Assembly: GCF_021390575.1 (NCBI RefSeq)
Contig: NZ_JAJEJQ010000003.1
Coordinates: 612,001-676,000, forward strand
Origin: Paraburkholderia adhaesiva
GTDB taxonomy: Bacteria; Pseudomonadota; Gammaproteobacteria; Burkholderiales; Burkholderiaceae
DNA length: 64,000 bases
Direction: 5' to 3'
In this document: one piece after another, positions 16,603 through 26,129 of the stretch
Numbering within the stretch: position 1 is the stretch's first letter
Layout of the letters: each line of letters starts with the position of its first letter
Made by a program: the position numbers and the translations under genes
The notes under the pieces: model-generated
What the model was told of the DNA's origin: nothing
The model's database searches: none
The model's input: the letters and a program-made list of their open reading frames with translations, nothing else

Positions 16603-17718
16603 ATGGCGCAATTAAGCCTGCTTGATATCCGCAAGTCGTTTGGCGACCATGATGTGATCCACGGTGTGGATCTCGACGTCGCCGATGGCGAATTCGTTGT
16701 TTTCGTCGGCCCTTCGGGTTGCGGCAAATCGACGATGCTGCGAATGATCGCGGGCCTCGAAGAAGTCTCCGGCGGGACGATCCGTATCGATGGCCGCGAT
16801 GTGACCGGCGTATCGCCGTCGCAGCGGGAAATCGCGATGGTATTCCAGTCCTATGCGTTGTTTCCGCATATGACCGTCGCGGAAAACATCGGTTTCGGAT
16901 TACGTATTTCCGGCGCGAGCAAGCGTGATATCAAGCGGCGGGTCGGCGAAGTGGCAACGACCTTGCAACTCGATAGACTGCTTGAGCGGTTCCCGAGAGA
17001 GTTGTCGGGCGGCCAGCGGCAACGTGTTGCCATCGGGCGCGCCATCATTCGCAATCCGAAGGTATTTCTCTTCGACGAGCCGTTGTCGAATCTCGATGCC
17101 GCCCTGCGTGTGCAGATGCGGCTGGAGATTGCACGCCTGCATGCGGATCTTCGCGCGACGATGGTGTACGTCACGCACGATCAGGTCGAGGCGATGACGC
17201 TGGCAGACAGGATCGTGGTTTTCAATGGCGGCAAGGTCGAACAGGTCGGAACGCCGATGGAACTCTACGAGCGCCCAGCGAACCTCTTTGTCGCCCGATT
17301 CATCGGAGCGCCCGCCATGAACGTGTTGCCCGATTCGGTCTGGACGTGGCTTTCGGCGTCCGGTAGCGACAGTAGCCGTGCTGCACCCGAAGGGCTTGCG
17401 AGCGTCGGCATTCGGCCGGAGAACATCGCTTTGTGTGAGCGTGCTGATGAGCACCTTGCCGGGCGGATCGAGCTTATTGAGCGGCTCGGCGCAGAAACGT
17501 TGTATTACGTCAGGATCGGAGAAGGGCTCCCCTCAATCACGGTGCGATCGGCTATTGCGCATGACGTCCGCCGAGGAGACGAGGTGGGGTTAAGCGTGGA
17601 CACGTCGAAGCTGCATTGCTTCGACAACGCCGGGCAGCGCATCGAGGATCAAGTCGATCGTACCGGTTCAAACAACGCCCTGAACACAGAAAGCCTTCAG
17701 ACGGAGGGAGAAAAATGA
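16603..17718 (+). CDS. ABC sugar importer ATPase, MalK/UgpC type
   Basis: ATPase of 371 residues with Walker A GPSGCGKST (36-44), signature LSGGQRQR (about 134-141), Walker B FLFDEP, D-loop SNLDAALR and switch His in YVTHDQVEAMTLADRI. The C-terminal TOBE domain includes VGIRPENIALCERADEHLAGRI. The last 20 or so residues form a polar tail. The stop overlaps the dehydrogenase start (ATGA), so transport and the first catabolic enzyme are coupled. Confidence 0.93.
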   Translation: MAQLSLLDIRKSFGDHDVIHGVDLDVADGEFVVFVGPSGCGKSTMLRMIAGLEEVSGGTIRIDGRDVTGVSPSQREIAMVFQSYALFPHMTVAENIGFGLRISGASKRDIKRRVGEVATTLQLDRLLERFPRELSGGQRQRVAIGRAIIRNPKVFLFDEPLSNLDAALRVQMRLEIARLHADLRATMVYVTHDQVEAMTLADRIVVFNGGKVEQVGTPMELYERPANLFVARFIGAPAMNVLPDSVWTWLSASGSDSSRAAPEGLASVGIRPENIALCERADEHLAGRIELIERLGAETLYYVRIGEGLPSITVRSAIAHDVRRGDEVGLSVDTSKLHCFDNAGQRIEDQVDRTGSNNALNTESLQTEGEK

Positions 17719-18785
17719 CACGGTCCACTATTCGCGTTGGTTTCATCGGTGCGGGTCGTATCTCCGATCTACACGCAATCGAATATTTGCAGAATCCGGC
17801 GGCGCGCATCGTAGGCATCTGTGATCGCAATGTTGACGCGGCCCGCGCCAAGCTCGCCTCGTGGGGCATTGCCGATGTGACCGTCGACGAGGACGTGGAT
17901 CGTTTCCTTGCGCGAGCAGACATCGATCTGGTCGAAATACTGCTGCCGCATCATCTTCATCTCCCTGTGGCGCTGAAGGCCATGGCGGCAGGCAAGATCG
18001 TCTCGCTGCAAAAACCAATGTGCGTCGATCTCGCCGAAGCGGACCGGTTGGTTGAAGCCGTCGACACGTATGAGCGGCCCTTTAAGGTCTTCGAAAACTT
18101 CATTTTTTATCCGCCTGTGCTGAAGGCGCGCGAACTTGTCGATCAAGGGGCGATTGGCACACCGTTGTCGATCCGTATCAAGTCGAATCCCGCGCGCAGC
18201 GCGACGGCGTGGGAGGTTCCGGCTTCCGCGTCGGCCTGGCGCAGCGAGAAGGCCCAGGCCGGCGGCGGACCACTGGTCTTCGACGACGGGCATCACAAGT
18301 TCGCGCTCGCATGGCATTTCATGGGCGACCCGGAAGAAGTGCACGCGTTTATCGGCGATACCGAAGGCCCGGGGGGCATGCGCTTCGATGCGCAGTCGAT
18401 TGTCTCATTCAGGTTCCCGGGAAACCGGATCGGCAATCTGGAAATCGTGTACTCGCCGGACATGGAACTCGCCACGCGACACTATGCGCAGGACGATCGC
18501 GTCGAGATTACCGGCACCGCCGGCGTGTTGTTCATCAATGGCGGTCACGGACGCCTGGGTGCAACGCCACCGGTGACGTTGTATCGGGATGGCCAGATTA
18601 CGACCTGGGATGTGCCGAGCGGCTGGGAGCAAAGCTTCGTGCTATCGACCCGCCATTTCCTGAATGCGCTTCAGACGGGTGGGGCGCCGGTGTTGACGGC
18701 ACGCGAAGCCAGGCAGGTGCTTCGATTCTCGTCGGCTGCCGAGCAATCGGCGCGTGAAGGCAAGGCAATACGCCTGGCGCTTTGA
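17715..18785 (+). CDS. Gfo/Idh/MocA-family dehydrogenase
   Basis: NAD(P)-dependent oxidoreductase of 356 residues. The Rossmann motif is GFIGAGRISDLHA (about residues 9-21). The family segment around the catalytic Lys reads VSLQKPMCVDLAEADRLVE; the more usual EKP is QKP here. The C-terminal domain is rich in substrate-binding residues (GGPLVFDDGHHKFALAWHFMG). Members oxidise hydroxyls of sugars and inositols. The SD is GGAGG and the ATG overlaps the ATPase stop. In this operon it is the likely first oxidation step. The substrate cannot be read from sequence. Confidence 0.88.
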   Translation: MTRSTIRVGFIGAGRISDLHAIEYLQNPAARIVGICDRNVDAARAKLASWGIADVTVDEDVDRFLARADIDLVEILLPHHLHLPVALKAMAAGKIVSLQKPMCVDLAEADRLVEAVDTYERPFKVFENFIFYPPVLKARELVDQGAIGTPLSIRIKSNPARSATAWEVPASASAWRSEKAQAGGGPLVFDDGHHKFALAWHFMGDPEEVHAFIGDTEGPGGMRFDAQSIVSFRFPGNRIGNLEIVYSPDMELATRHYAQDDRVEITGTAGVLFINGGHGRLGATPPVTLYRDGQITTWDVPSGWEQSFVLSTRHFLNALQTGGAPVLTAREARQVLRFSSAAEQSAREGKAIRLAL

Positions 18786-18803
18786 TCCCGCGAGGACATC
18801 TCC

Positions 18804-20696
18804 ATGGCTGATCTCGTTACCGCGTTGAGTCCACGGGAGGCATCACCCGAAAGCCGCGCCGCCTGGCTACGCGAGGCAGGCGGCCTGAATGCGGCAATCG
18901 CCGCGGGCCTCGTCTCCGACGTTATCGAATTGCCTTTGGCCGAGGCGCTGGTGCTGGGCCTGATGAAGCAGGGCGTGACCAAATACCTGGCGATCTTCGG
19001 ACACGGCAATACCGCGATCGCCGAGATTCTTCGCATCTACGAAGCGCACGGGCATGTGCGTTGCTGGCAGTTTCGCAACGAAGTGGAAATGGCCCATGCC
19101 GCCACGGCGCTCTCGTGGGTCTATGACGAAGTCCCCGCCGTGGTCACGTCGATCGGTCCCGGTGCGTTGCAGGCGCTTGCAGGATCGCTGGCTGCGGCGT
19201 CGAATGGCGTCGGGGTCTACCACCTCTACGGCGATCAGACGACGCACGGCGAGGGATACAACATGCAGCAGATTCCCCGGTCGGGACAGGGTTTATTCGG
19301 CTCTTTGACCGAACTGATGGGAGCGTCCTATACATTGCATACGCCCGCAGCGTTGCGCGATGCGCTGCGCAAGGGCAGTGCATCGGTGTTCCATCCGTGG
19401 CGCCCGTCGCCGTTCTATCTGAATCTGCCTTTGAACACGCAACTGGCACGCGTATCGCTACGACTCGACGCACTTCCGGCGCGACCGGCGTGGCCGGTAC
19501 TGACGGTTCCGGACGCGGTAACGATTGGCGCTGCGGCGAGGCTCATTGCGAGAGCGGACCGAGTTGCCATCAAGGTGGGGGCGGGTGCGCGGTATGCGGC
19601 GACAGCAGTCAGGCTGCTGGCCGAAGCTGGCGGCGCGGCGGTGGTATTGAGCCCGGGAACGGTTGGCGTTTTGCCCGACGAGCATCCGCAGAACATGCAC
19701 GTGGGCGGATCAAAAGGCTCGATCAGCGGCAACTGGGCGATGCAGGAAGCGGATCTGCTGATCGTGATCGGCAGTCGTGCGGTTTGTCAGTCGGATTGTT
19801 CGGGTATTGGATGGCCCAAGGTGCGTCATGTCGTGAATATCAATGCTGATCCGCTCGACGTGCAGCACTACAACGAAACCAAAGCGCTGCTCGGCGATGC
19901 TGCGACCATCTGCAAGCGGCTGGCGGCGGCGCTTGTGGGGCCCTTGCGTGCGGGGAAGTTGGCGTGGCTTGCCGAGGCGGCGCGCAAGAAAGCCGAGTGG
20001 ATCACGTTGCGTCGCGCGCGTGCCGACGGTCCGCCACGATTCGATCCGGTCTGGCAGCACGGGGTGCTGACGCAGCCTCAGGTCATTGCAGTAACCGACC
20101 GCTTTTGCCGCGAAATAGGCGCACTGAAATTCTTTGATGCGGGTGATGTGCAGGCCAACGGTTTCCAGGTGATTGCCGATGATGTGCCCGGCGAAACGTA
20201 TACAGAGTCCGGCGCTTCATATATGGGTTTCGCAGTGTCCGCGCTGCTTTCCGAAGCGCTGGCAACCAGCGGGCGATATGGAATCGCATTCACCGGGGAC
20301 GGCTCGTTCATGATGAACCCGCAAATCCTGATCGACGGCGTCGAGCACGGTGTGCATGGCACCATCCTGCTGCTCGACAACCGCCGCATGGCGGCGATCA
20401 GCAGTTTGCAGGAGGCCCAGTTCCGCACCGACTACCGGACCTGTGATTCGGTGGATGTCGATTATGTCGCCATGGCACGCTCGGTTGCTGGCGTGAAGGC
20501 GCTATCGGCAGGCAATACGCAGGAGAGCCTTCGCGCTGCGCTGAAAGAAGCACGCGCCTGGCCCGGACTGAGCCTGATTCACGTCCAGGTCTATTACGGC
20601 CCGGACCCTGAGGGCGGCATGAGCACCTATGGTGAGTGGAACGTGGGTCCATGGTGCGACAGTGTGCAGAGCACTTATGTGAAGACACGTATCTGA
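18804..20696 (+). CDS. ThDP-dependent enzyme, IolD-like
   Basis: Thiamine-diphosphate enzyme of 630 residues with the three domains of the acetolactate synthase fold. The catalytic Glu lies in RNEVEMAHAA (about 93) and the ThDP-Mg motif begins GDGSF (near 498). Similarity to IolD, the ring-opening hydrolase of inositol catabolism, is seen in IFGHGN near residue 70, SIGPGA, MGF-VS, and RTD...VDVDYV near the C-terminus. General acetolactate synthase homologues lack IFGHGN. It may hydrolyse a cyclic or linear diketone made by the neighbouring dehydrogenase and dehydratase. It starts 18 bases after the dehydrogenase stop. The exact substrate is unknown. Confidence 0.8.
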   Translation: MADLVTALSPREASPESRAAWLREAGGLNAAIAAGLVSDVIELPLAEALVLGLMKQGVTKYLAIFGHGNTAIAEILRIYEAHGHVRCWQFRNEVEMAHAATALSWVYDEVPAVVTSIGPGALQALAGSLAAASNGVGVYHLYGDQTTHGEGYNMQQIPRSGQGLFGSLTELMGASYTLHTPAALRDALRKGSASVFHPWRPSPFYLNLPLNTQLARVSLRLDALPARPAWPVLTVPDAVTIGAAARLIARADRVAIKVGAGARYAATAVRLLAEAGGAAVVLSPGTVGVLPDEHPQNMHVGGSKGSISGNWAMQEADLLIVIGSRAVCQSDCSGIGWPKVRHVVNINADPLDVQHYNETKALLGDAATICKRLAAALVGPLRAGKLAWLAEAARKKAEWITLRRARADGPPRFDPVWQHGVLTQPQVIAVTDRFCREIGALKFFDAGDVQANGFQVIADDVPGETYTESGASYMGFAVSALLSEALATSGRYGIAFTGDGSFMMNPQILIDGVEHGVHGTILLLDNRRMAAISSLQEAQFRTDYRTCDSVDVDYVAMARSVAGVKALSAGNTQESLRAALKEARAWPGLSLIHVQVYYGPDPEGGMSTYGEWNVGPWCDSVQSTYVKTRI

Positions 20697-20863
20697 GAGG
20701 AACCGGAAGGGCAGCAGTCTCGCGCCCCAATGCGTTCGTCATCGGCTGATTGCAGGGAGTGGAAAATGACCAAGCGTCCTCGCGGTCTGGACAATGGATT
20801 GACGAATTACGGCGATTTCGATTTCGCGCGTTATTTGCGCCGGTCGTTCGCCAAATCGATGGG

Positions 20864-20866
20864 CTA
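20864..20866. repeat. Target-site duplication, left copy (CTA)
   Basis: CTA flanks the element on the left and is repeated at 22151-22153 on the right. Three-base duplications are usual for IS3-group elements. Confidence 0.85.
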
Positions 20867-20927
20867 AGAGGTGGCCTCACTCGTTCGGACAGTCATCTGA
20901 GATTTTTAAGTGGAACGTCCGAGGCAA

Positions 20928-21758
20928 TCATGCTGCCGATTTGATCGCAGGCAGCGTCGCGAAGTATGCCTCATCCGGGGTCTGATCCGCCAGGCTCGAA
21001 TGGGGCCGTTTCCGGTTGTACAGCTCGACGTATTCGCCGATGGAGCGCCGGGCATGGCTGACCGACTCGTACGCTTTCAGGTAGACCTCTTCGTACTTGA
21101 TGCTGCGCCACACCCGTTCGACGAACACGTTGTCGCGCCAGGCCCCTTTGCCGTCCATCGACAGCCGCACGCCCCGGCTCAGCACCGCCTCGGTGAACGC
21201 GCCCGCCGTGAACTGGCTACCCTGATCGGTGTTCACGATGTCGGGCAGTCCGTAGCGGGCGAACGCCTCTTCCAGCGCCTCGACGGCGTGCGTGGCTTCC
21301 AGCGTGATGGCGACCCGGTACGCGAGAATCTTGCGGCTCGCCCAGTCCACCACTGCCGTCAGGTACACGAAGCCGCGCGCCATCGGAATGTACGTCGTGT
21401 CGAGGGCGAACACCTGATTGGCACGCTCGATCTTCATGCCGCGCAGCAGGTACGGCCAGATCTTGTGCTGCGCGTTGCGGCGGCTCGTGTTCGGCTTGCA
21501 GTACAGCGCCTCGACGCCCATGCGCTTCATCAGCGTGCGTACGCGACGGCGACCCACCTCATGGCCTTCCCGGCGCAACAGGCGCGCCAGCATCCGCGCC
21601 CCTGCAAATGGGAACTCCATGTGCAGTTCGTCGATTCGCCGCATCAGCAACTGATCGACCTCGCTGACCGGCTGCGCCCGGTAATATGCGCTCGATCTCG
21701 CGATGCCAACCAGTCGCGTCTGTCGCGAAACCGGCAGCGCATGCGTACAGTCAATCAT
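20928..21758 (-). CDS. IS3-family transposase OrfB (DDE integrase core)
   Basis: Retroviral-integrase-like transposase part of 276 residues. The HTH_21-type N-terminal region is followed by the DDE core: first Asp in FALDTTYIP, second in NTDQGSQF and Glu in VERVWRSIKYEEVYL. The listed start is the ATG that overlaps the orfA stop (ATGA). The frame is open well upstream, and IS3 elements usually make an OrfAB fusion by -1 frameshifting; the junction lies near GCAAAGCG. No inactivating change was found. Confidence 0.92.
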   Translation of the reverse strand: MIDCTHALPVSRQTRLVGIARSSAYYRAQPVSEVDQLLMRRIDELHMEFPFAGARMLARLLRREGHEVGRRRVRTLMKRMGVEALYCKPNTSRRNAQHKIWPYLLRGMKIERANQVFALDTTYIPMARGFVYLTAVVDWASRKILAYRVAITLEATHAVEALEEAFARYGLPDIVNTDQGSQFTAGAFTEAVLSRGVRLSMDGKGAWRDNVFVERVWRSIKYEEVYLKAYESVSHARRSIGEYVELYNRKRPHSSLADQTPDEAYFATLPAIKSAA

Positions 21759-22063
21759 CGCTTTGCGCTCAGCAGTCCGGCTTTGCCGAGCGCTCCTGAC
21801 AAAAAATCGTTCTCCAGCGTCAACTGCCCGATCTTCGCGTGCAGCGTTTTCACGTCCACCGGCGGATCGCTCGACGGTGCACCTGTCGCACCAAACACGT
21901 CTGCCGCACGCTCCTGCAACTGCCGCTTCCATTCCGTGATCTGGTTCGGATGTACATCAAACTGCTGTGCCAGTTCGGCCAGCGTGCGCTCACCTTTGAC
22001 CGCTGCCAGTGCCACTTTCGCTTTGAACGCCGCTGAGTGCGTCCGTCGGGTTCTCTTCGTCAT
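21755..22063 (-). CDS. IS3-family transposase OrfA (HTH)
   Basis: Small DNA-binding protein of 102 residues. The HTH part starts MTKRTRRTHSAAFKAKVALAA and contains LAQQFDVHPNQITEWKRQL, followed by a leucine-rich coiled segment (LHAKIGQLTLENDFL), as in IS3 OrfA proteins. It recognises the element ends and is joined to OrfB by frameshifting to give the active transposase. The stop overlaps the OrfB ATG. Confidence 0.92.
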   Translation of the reverse strand: MTKRTRRTHSAAFKAKVALAAVKGERTLAELAQQFDVHPNQITEWKRQLQERAADVFGATGAPSSDPPVDVKTLHAKIGQLTLENDFLSGALGKAGLLSAKR

Positions 22064-22150
22064 TTCCTCGGTTCCTTTGCCAGCATTATCGCTGGCTCAG
22101 GCCCCGGCCAAACCACTTATCCGACTGTCCGAATTTGCGCGGCCACCTCT

Positions 22151-22153
22151 CTA
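22151..22153. repeat. Target-site duplication, right copy (CTA)
   Basis: Second CTA copy at the right edge of the element. Joining 20866 to 22154 restores the dehydratase frame. Confidence 0.85.
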
Positions 22154-23863
22154 TACGGGAGCTTCGCTCGACAAACCGATAGTGGGAATCTGCACTTCGG
22201 AAAGTGGTTTTAATAACTGCCACAGGCAGTTTCCGGAAATGATCAAGGCGGTCGAGCGCGGTGTGCTCGCGGCGGGCGCACTTCCGGTCGTGTTCCCGGT
22301 CATCTCGCTAGGCGAGGTATTTCTGTCGCCGACGTCGCTTGTTTATCGCAACCTGATGGCGATGACCGTCGAGGAAATGATCCGCGCCCAGCCGATGGAT
22401 GCCGTCGTGATGCTCGGCGGATGCGACAAGACCGTGCCGGCCATGCTCATGGGCGCGATTTCCGCAGGGCGCCCAGCCGCCATGGTTGTTGCTGGCCCGA
22501 TGCTCACCGGTCGCCATCGCGGCGAAAGGCTCGGCGCGTGTACGGATTGCCGCCGGTTCTGGGCGAATTTCCGCGCAGGCAAGGTTTCAGAAGAAGAAAT
22601 ACAGCAGGTGGAGGGACGGCTGGCTGTGACAGCCGGAACCTGCGCAGTGATGGGTACGGCATCGACGATGGCGCTGATCGCCGAGACGCTTGGCATGATG
22701 CTGCCGGGCTCGGCGGCAATTCCCGCCGTTCATGCGGACCGCTTGCGCAACTGCGAAGAAACGGGCGCGCTTGCTGCGCGTATGGCGATTGCCGGTGGGC
22801 CGAAGCCCGCCGATCTCGTGACGCCGGCCTCCGTTCGCAATGCTTTGCGCGTCTTGCTGACGGTGTCGGGTTCGACCAACGCCGTGATTCATCTTGCGGC
22901 GATTGCAGGCAGGGTCGGCGTCGAAATCGACTACGACGAATTTAATGCGCTATCAGACGAAACACCCGTGCTGGTGGATCTGAAGCCAGTGGGTAACGGC
23001 TACATGGAAGACTTCCACGCCGCCGGCGGGCTGGAGGGCGTTCTGCGGGAACTGAAGTCCAAAGTCGATCTGTCGTGTCGTGATATCACCGGACAGACTC
23101 TGGGTGAGCGCCTGAGCCGCCCGCTTGCCGATCCAGTGGACGCATCAGTAATCAGGATGGCCGAAAATCCGGTGAGCGCAGAGGGCGGCCTCATCATCCT
23201 GCGCGGTACGTTGGCGCCCGATGGCGCGGTGCTGAAGCGTGCTGCAGCAACGCCGGAACTTCTCGAACATGAGGGACGGGCTGTCGTATTCACCTCACTC
23301 GAGGATCTCGCGGCGCGGATCGACGATCCCGATCTGGACGTAACGGCCAACGACATTCTCGTGTTGCAGAACGCGGGTCCTCGCAGTCCGTCCGGCATGC
23401 CCGAAGCCGGATATCTGCCGATTCCGCAAAAACTGGCGCGAGCCGGTGTGAAAGACATGGTACGGATTTCCGACGCGCGAATGTCCGGGACGGCCTATGG
23501 GACCATCGTGCTTCACGTAACACCGGAGGCGACGGTCGGTGGTCCGCTGGCATTGGTGCGCAATGGCGACCGGATCCGTCTTTCGACACGGGACAAACGG
23601 ATCGATCTGCTTGTCGATGACGCGGAACTGACACGTCGATCCGCAGCGTTCAAGCAACCAGGAGAGGCGCATGCACGCGGATACCAGCATCTCTATAACA
23701 AGCACGTGTTGTCCGCCGCCCACGGATGCGATTTTGATTTTCTCACTGGAACCGCACCGTGAGCTTGCGCTGAACAAACCACCGGACTGGCGCCAGGAAA
23801 GCGAGTTGAGTGTCGCGGCCACGATAGGCCGTGCAAGCTAACCGGGCAGTGTGCTCGTGGCCA

Positions 23864-24919
23864 CTACGCGTGAACTGCCGCTACACGCTCGGCAAGCTTG
23901 GTGTCGTAGCTCGAATGGACGTGCACACGCTTTTTGTCGGGATATGCGTACGTATAGGCCTTGCGCAGCGCGAGCGACGCTTCATGAAATCCAGACAGAA
24001 TCAGCTTCTGCTTGTTTGGATACGCAGCGATATCGCCGGCTGCAAAAATACCGGGGCGTGAACTTTCGTAGTAAGACGTATCGACGGAAATCCGCCCCGC
24101 AGGTCCGGCGATACCCCAGTTCGCAATCGGACCGAGCGCCGCGACCAGTCCGAATAGCACGAGCAACTGATCGGCGTCGATATGCACCGAACCGTCCATC
24201 TGGCGGACCTCAATTGAATCGAGCGGCCCTTCTGATGCGTGCAGCGCGGCAATCGTGCCGACCACAAAATCCATTTTCCCCGCGGCGACTGCCTGATTAA
24301 ACCGGGCCACGCTTGAATCGGTCGCGCTGAACCCGTTGCGCCGATGGACGAGCGTGACGCGCCGTGCGATCGGTTGCAGCGCGAGCGCCCAGTCGAGCGC
24401 CGAGTCACCGCCGCCCGCGATCACGACGTTCTTGCCGGAAAAGATTTCGGCGTCGGAAACGCTGTAATGGACGTATCGGCCTTCGAGCGGCGCCGCCTCA
24501 TCAAGTGTGAGCCGCTGCGGCACAAATGCGCCATTGCCCGCTGCGATCAGAATCGCGGCGGCATTGAATGTGACACCCTTGTCGGTGCGTGCGAGCCAGC
24601 GGCCACCCTCCCGCTGTTCCAGTGTCTCGATACGCTGACCTAGATGGATGGCCGGCTCAAACGGCCGACACTGTTCCATGAGACGATCGACAAGATCGCG
24701 CGCTGTGCACGATGGAATAGCCGGAATATCGTAGATTGGCTTGTCGGGGTACAGCTCGATGCACTGCCCGCCGGGCCTCTCGATACCATCGACTATTTGA
24801 CACGAGAGTCCGATCACGCCTGCCTCGAACGCCGCGAACAGGCCTACTGGACCGGCGCCTACGATCAGCACATCGGTGCGTATATCGGACACGCTGGAGT
24901 TGGTTGTCGTGGATACCAT
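23864..24919 (-). CDS. Ferredoxin/flavodoxin-NADP+ reductase, thioredoxin-reductase-like
   Basis: FAD/NAD(P)-binding reductase of 351 residues of the YumC type. The FAD motif VGAGPVGLFAAFEAG lies near residues 20-34 and the NADP motif IAGGGDSALDWAL near 165-178. The second FAD motif is IFAAGDIAAYPNKQKLILSGFHEASLA. The CxxC of true thioredoxin reductases is absent between the domains, as expected for this class. It transfers electrons between NADPH and ferredoxin or flavodoxin. It is convergent with the dehydratase gene and has no obvious operon partner. A weak SD (AGGA) precedes the ATG. Confidence 0.9.
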   Translation of the reverse strand: MVSTTTNSSVSDIRTDVLIVGAGPVGLFAAFEAGVIGLSCQIVDGIERPGGQCIELYPDKPIYDIPAIPSCTARDLVDRLMEQCRPFEPAIHLGQRIETLEQREGGRWLARTDKGVTFNAAAILIAAGNGAFVPQRLTLDEAAPLEGRYVHYSVSDAEIFSGKNVVIAGGGDSALDWALALQPIARRVTLVHRRNGFSATDSSVARFNQAVAAGKMDFVVGTIAALHASEGPLDSIEVRQMDGSVHIDADQLLVLFGLVAALGPIANWGIAGPAGRISVDTSYYESSRPGIFAAGDIAAYPNKQKLILSGFHEASLALRKAYTYAYPDKKRVHVHSSYDTKLAERVAAVHA

Positions 24920-25228
24920 ATGGATTCCTCATGGACGTCACGCGGGGCGCACCAGAGCCCCACGACTTCACCATACAGTTCCAATGCCACACCCGCAACG
25001 AAACTATTACAGCCGGCGCGGGATACTCCGGGGAATGAGGAAAATGCAGTAGCGTGGCGGCACTTGCCACCTGCGTGCCGAAATATGAGTGGCTCCCCGA
25101 TGTCGATTAGGTAAACGAAACTGGCTCGCCACCGCGACAAATCGCAATGACGAGCCAGCAGGGGCAACCACCGGATCACGACGGAAAAGGCGCTCCGCCG
25201 ACAACCCTCGGCTTTCTAGCCGGAAAGC
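24920..25228. other. Intergenic region between FNR and DUF4148 genes
   Basis: No convincing gene in 309 bases. It contains an imperfect hairpin (25121-25158) downstream of the minus-strand DUF4148 gene and the start of the block duplicated near 27370. Confidence 0.5.
25121..25158 (-). terminator. Probable terminator of the first DUF4148 gene
   Basis: Inverted repeat CTGGCTCG...CGAGCCAG with mismatches in the inner part. On the minus strand it is followed by TTTCGTTT. It is the degenerate counterpart of the perfect hairpin at 27379-27416. Confidence 0.5.
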
Positions 25229-25495
25229 TTACTGTGCAGCGTTGCCTTGCTGCGACGTGCCGCTGGTCACACCACCCACTGCAGCGTTTTGCGCGGCAAC
25301 ACGGGCTTCGGCGGCCTGAATGTTCGACGGGTATTCATTCGGGTTCGAACGCGCCGGGTTGTAGCCAGCCTTTTCGATCTGAACCAGTTGTTCACGGACT
25401 TGCGCGCGGGTCAGCGGCTGGTTCGATTGGGCGAACACAGCAACAGGGGCAGCAAGGGTGGCGGCGATAACGACAGCTTGAACGAGCGATTTCAT
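25229..25495 (-). CDS. DUF4148 exported small protein, copy 1
   Basis: Secreted protein of 88 residues. A signal peptide (MKSLVQAVVIAATLAAPVAVFAQ) is followed by the DUF4148 motif LTRAQVREQLVQIEKAGYNPARSNPNEYPSNIQAAEARVA. This family is abundant in Burkholderia and its function is unknown. It has a near-identical paralogue at 27476-27742 (12 differences in 88 residues), with matching upstream and downstream DNA. The SD GGAGG lies 9 bases before the ATG. Confidence 0.9.
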   Translation of the reverse strand: MKSLVQAVVIAATLAAPVAVFAQSNQPLTRAQVREQLVQIEKAGYNPARSNPNEYPSNIQAAEARVAAQNAAVGGVTSGTSQQGNAAQ

Positions 25496-26129
25496 GACTA
25501 TTACCTCCAGGTTTGTTTTGTTGGCTGCGAAGGGGTATGTCTGCAGCGCTGACGACAGTGTAGGAGGGCGAGATACTAGGGTAAATACCTAAATTCCGAA
25601 TTCACTGTTTTCGCTGAGTAAACAATAACGTTGGAACCCGGTCGGGGTCTCGGCCGCACGGAGACAGTCTGCGTGCAGCGCTCGCCACCGGGCGGCGCCC
25701 TTCCGGCGCGGCCAAAGGCTCAACTTCAGCCCGATCAGACAGATGCGCAGGCATCGAATGGGGAAGTCAAACGACGACACAGCCGTGTCGTTTTCACGCC
25801 AGTTGCGCGAGATGACCGTGTGGATGGCAGGGCGGGGCCGTCTAAAGTTCAGATGAATTGACGTGCTTATCCGCGACATTCAACGGACGCCGCTTGAAGG
25901 CGCTGGGAAGCCGGAACAGATAAAGGCAGTTATGTCTGCGGATTTCGGTGAATGCGATCAATCAGACCGGCAACGCGATAACCAGGCTCGACACTCGCGA
26001 ACGCCGAACTGGCGATTCAACCGGACCGGGTGAACGTCCACATAGCCGTGAATGTCCGTCAACGCACGTCCGGCAGACAGGCGGGATAGTAGGCTATGAG
26101 CAGTGTTCTACACCCTACGGATGTGCACC
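25496..26129. other. Gene-poor region with a conserved DUF4148 upstream motif
   Basis: About 630 bases without a gene I can support. The motif CTAGGGTAAATACCTAA occurs at 25576-25592, 80 bases before copy 1, and is exact at 27821-27837 before copy 2. The rest shows only short frames without family features. Towards 26100 the sequence becomes richer in A and T. Confidence 0.5.

Larger units (their letters stand above)
20867..22150 (-). mobile_element. IS3-family insertion sequence, 1,284 bp
   Basis: A complete element. The ends are imperfect inverted repeats: both begin AGAGGTGGCC, diverge over about 7 bases and resume TTCGGACAGTC. The minus strand carries orfA and orfB, with the DDE catalytic residues intact, so it may still be active. 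It is flanked by CTA on both sides and interrupts the dehydratase gene. Confidence 0.93.
20766..23762 (+). pseudogene. IlvD/Edd-family dehydratase split by an IS3 element
   Basis: A Fe-S dehydratase gene broken by an insertion. The first 34 codons (20766-20866) end ...KSMG and then meet a stop made by the element. The rest resumes at 22151 with YTGASLDKPIVGI. Removing 20867-22150 and one copy of the CTA duplication gives KSMGYTGASLDKPIVGI in frame and a 569-residue protein, normal for the family. The cluster-binding cysteines are present (GGCDKT, GACTDC, AGTCAVMGTAS). No other damage was seen, so the insertion looks recent. It is the last gene of the second sugar cluster, so that pathway is probably blocked unless a second copy exists. 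Confidence 0.93.
25111..25610. repeat. Duplicated block, copy 1 (DUF4148 unit)
   Basis: A unit of about 0.5 kb covering promoter, DUF4148 gene and hairpin is repeated in the same orientation at about 27370-27855. Limits are approximate because the edges fade. The copies lie 2.2 kb apart and bracket the methyltransferase gene. Confidence 0.75.

Noticed and set aside
20910..23762. Continuous 950-codon plus-strand frame running antisense through the transposase into the dehydratase
   Set aside because: Its first 410 codons are the complement of the transposase genes. Only the part after 22151 is real dehydratase sequence, so this is a chimeric frame made by the insertion.
25589..25879. Minus-strand frame of 96 residues upstream of DUF4148 copy 1
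   Set aside because: No SD or family features; it overlaps the motif region of the DUF4148 promoter.
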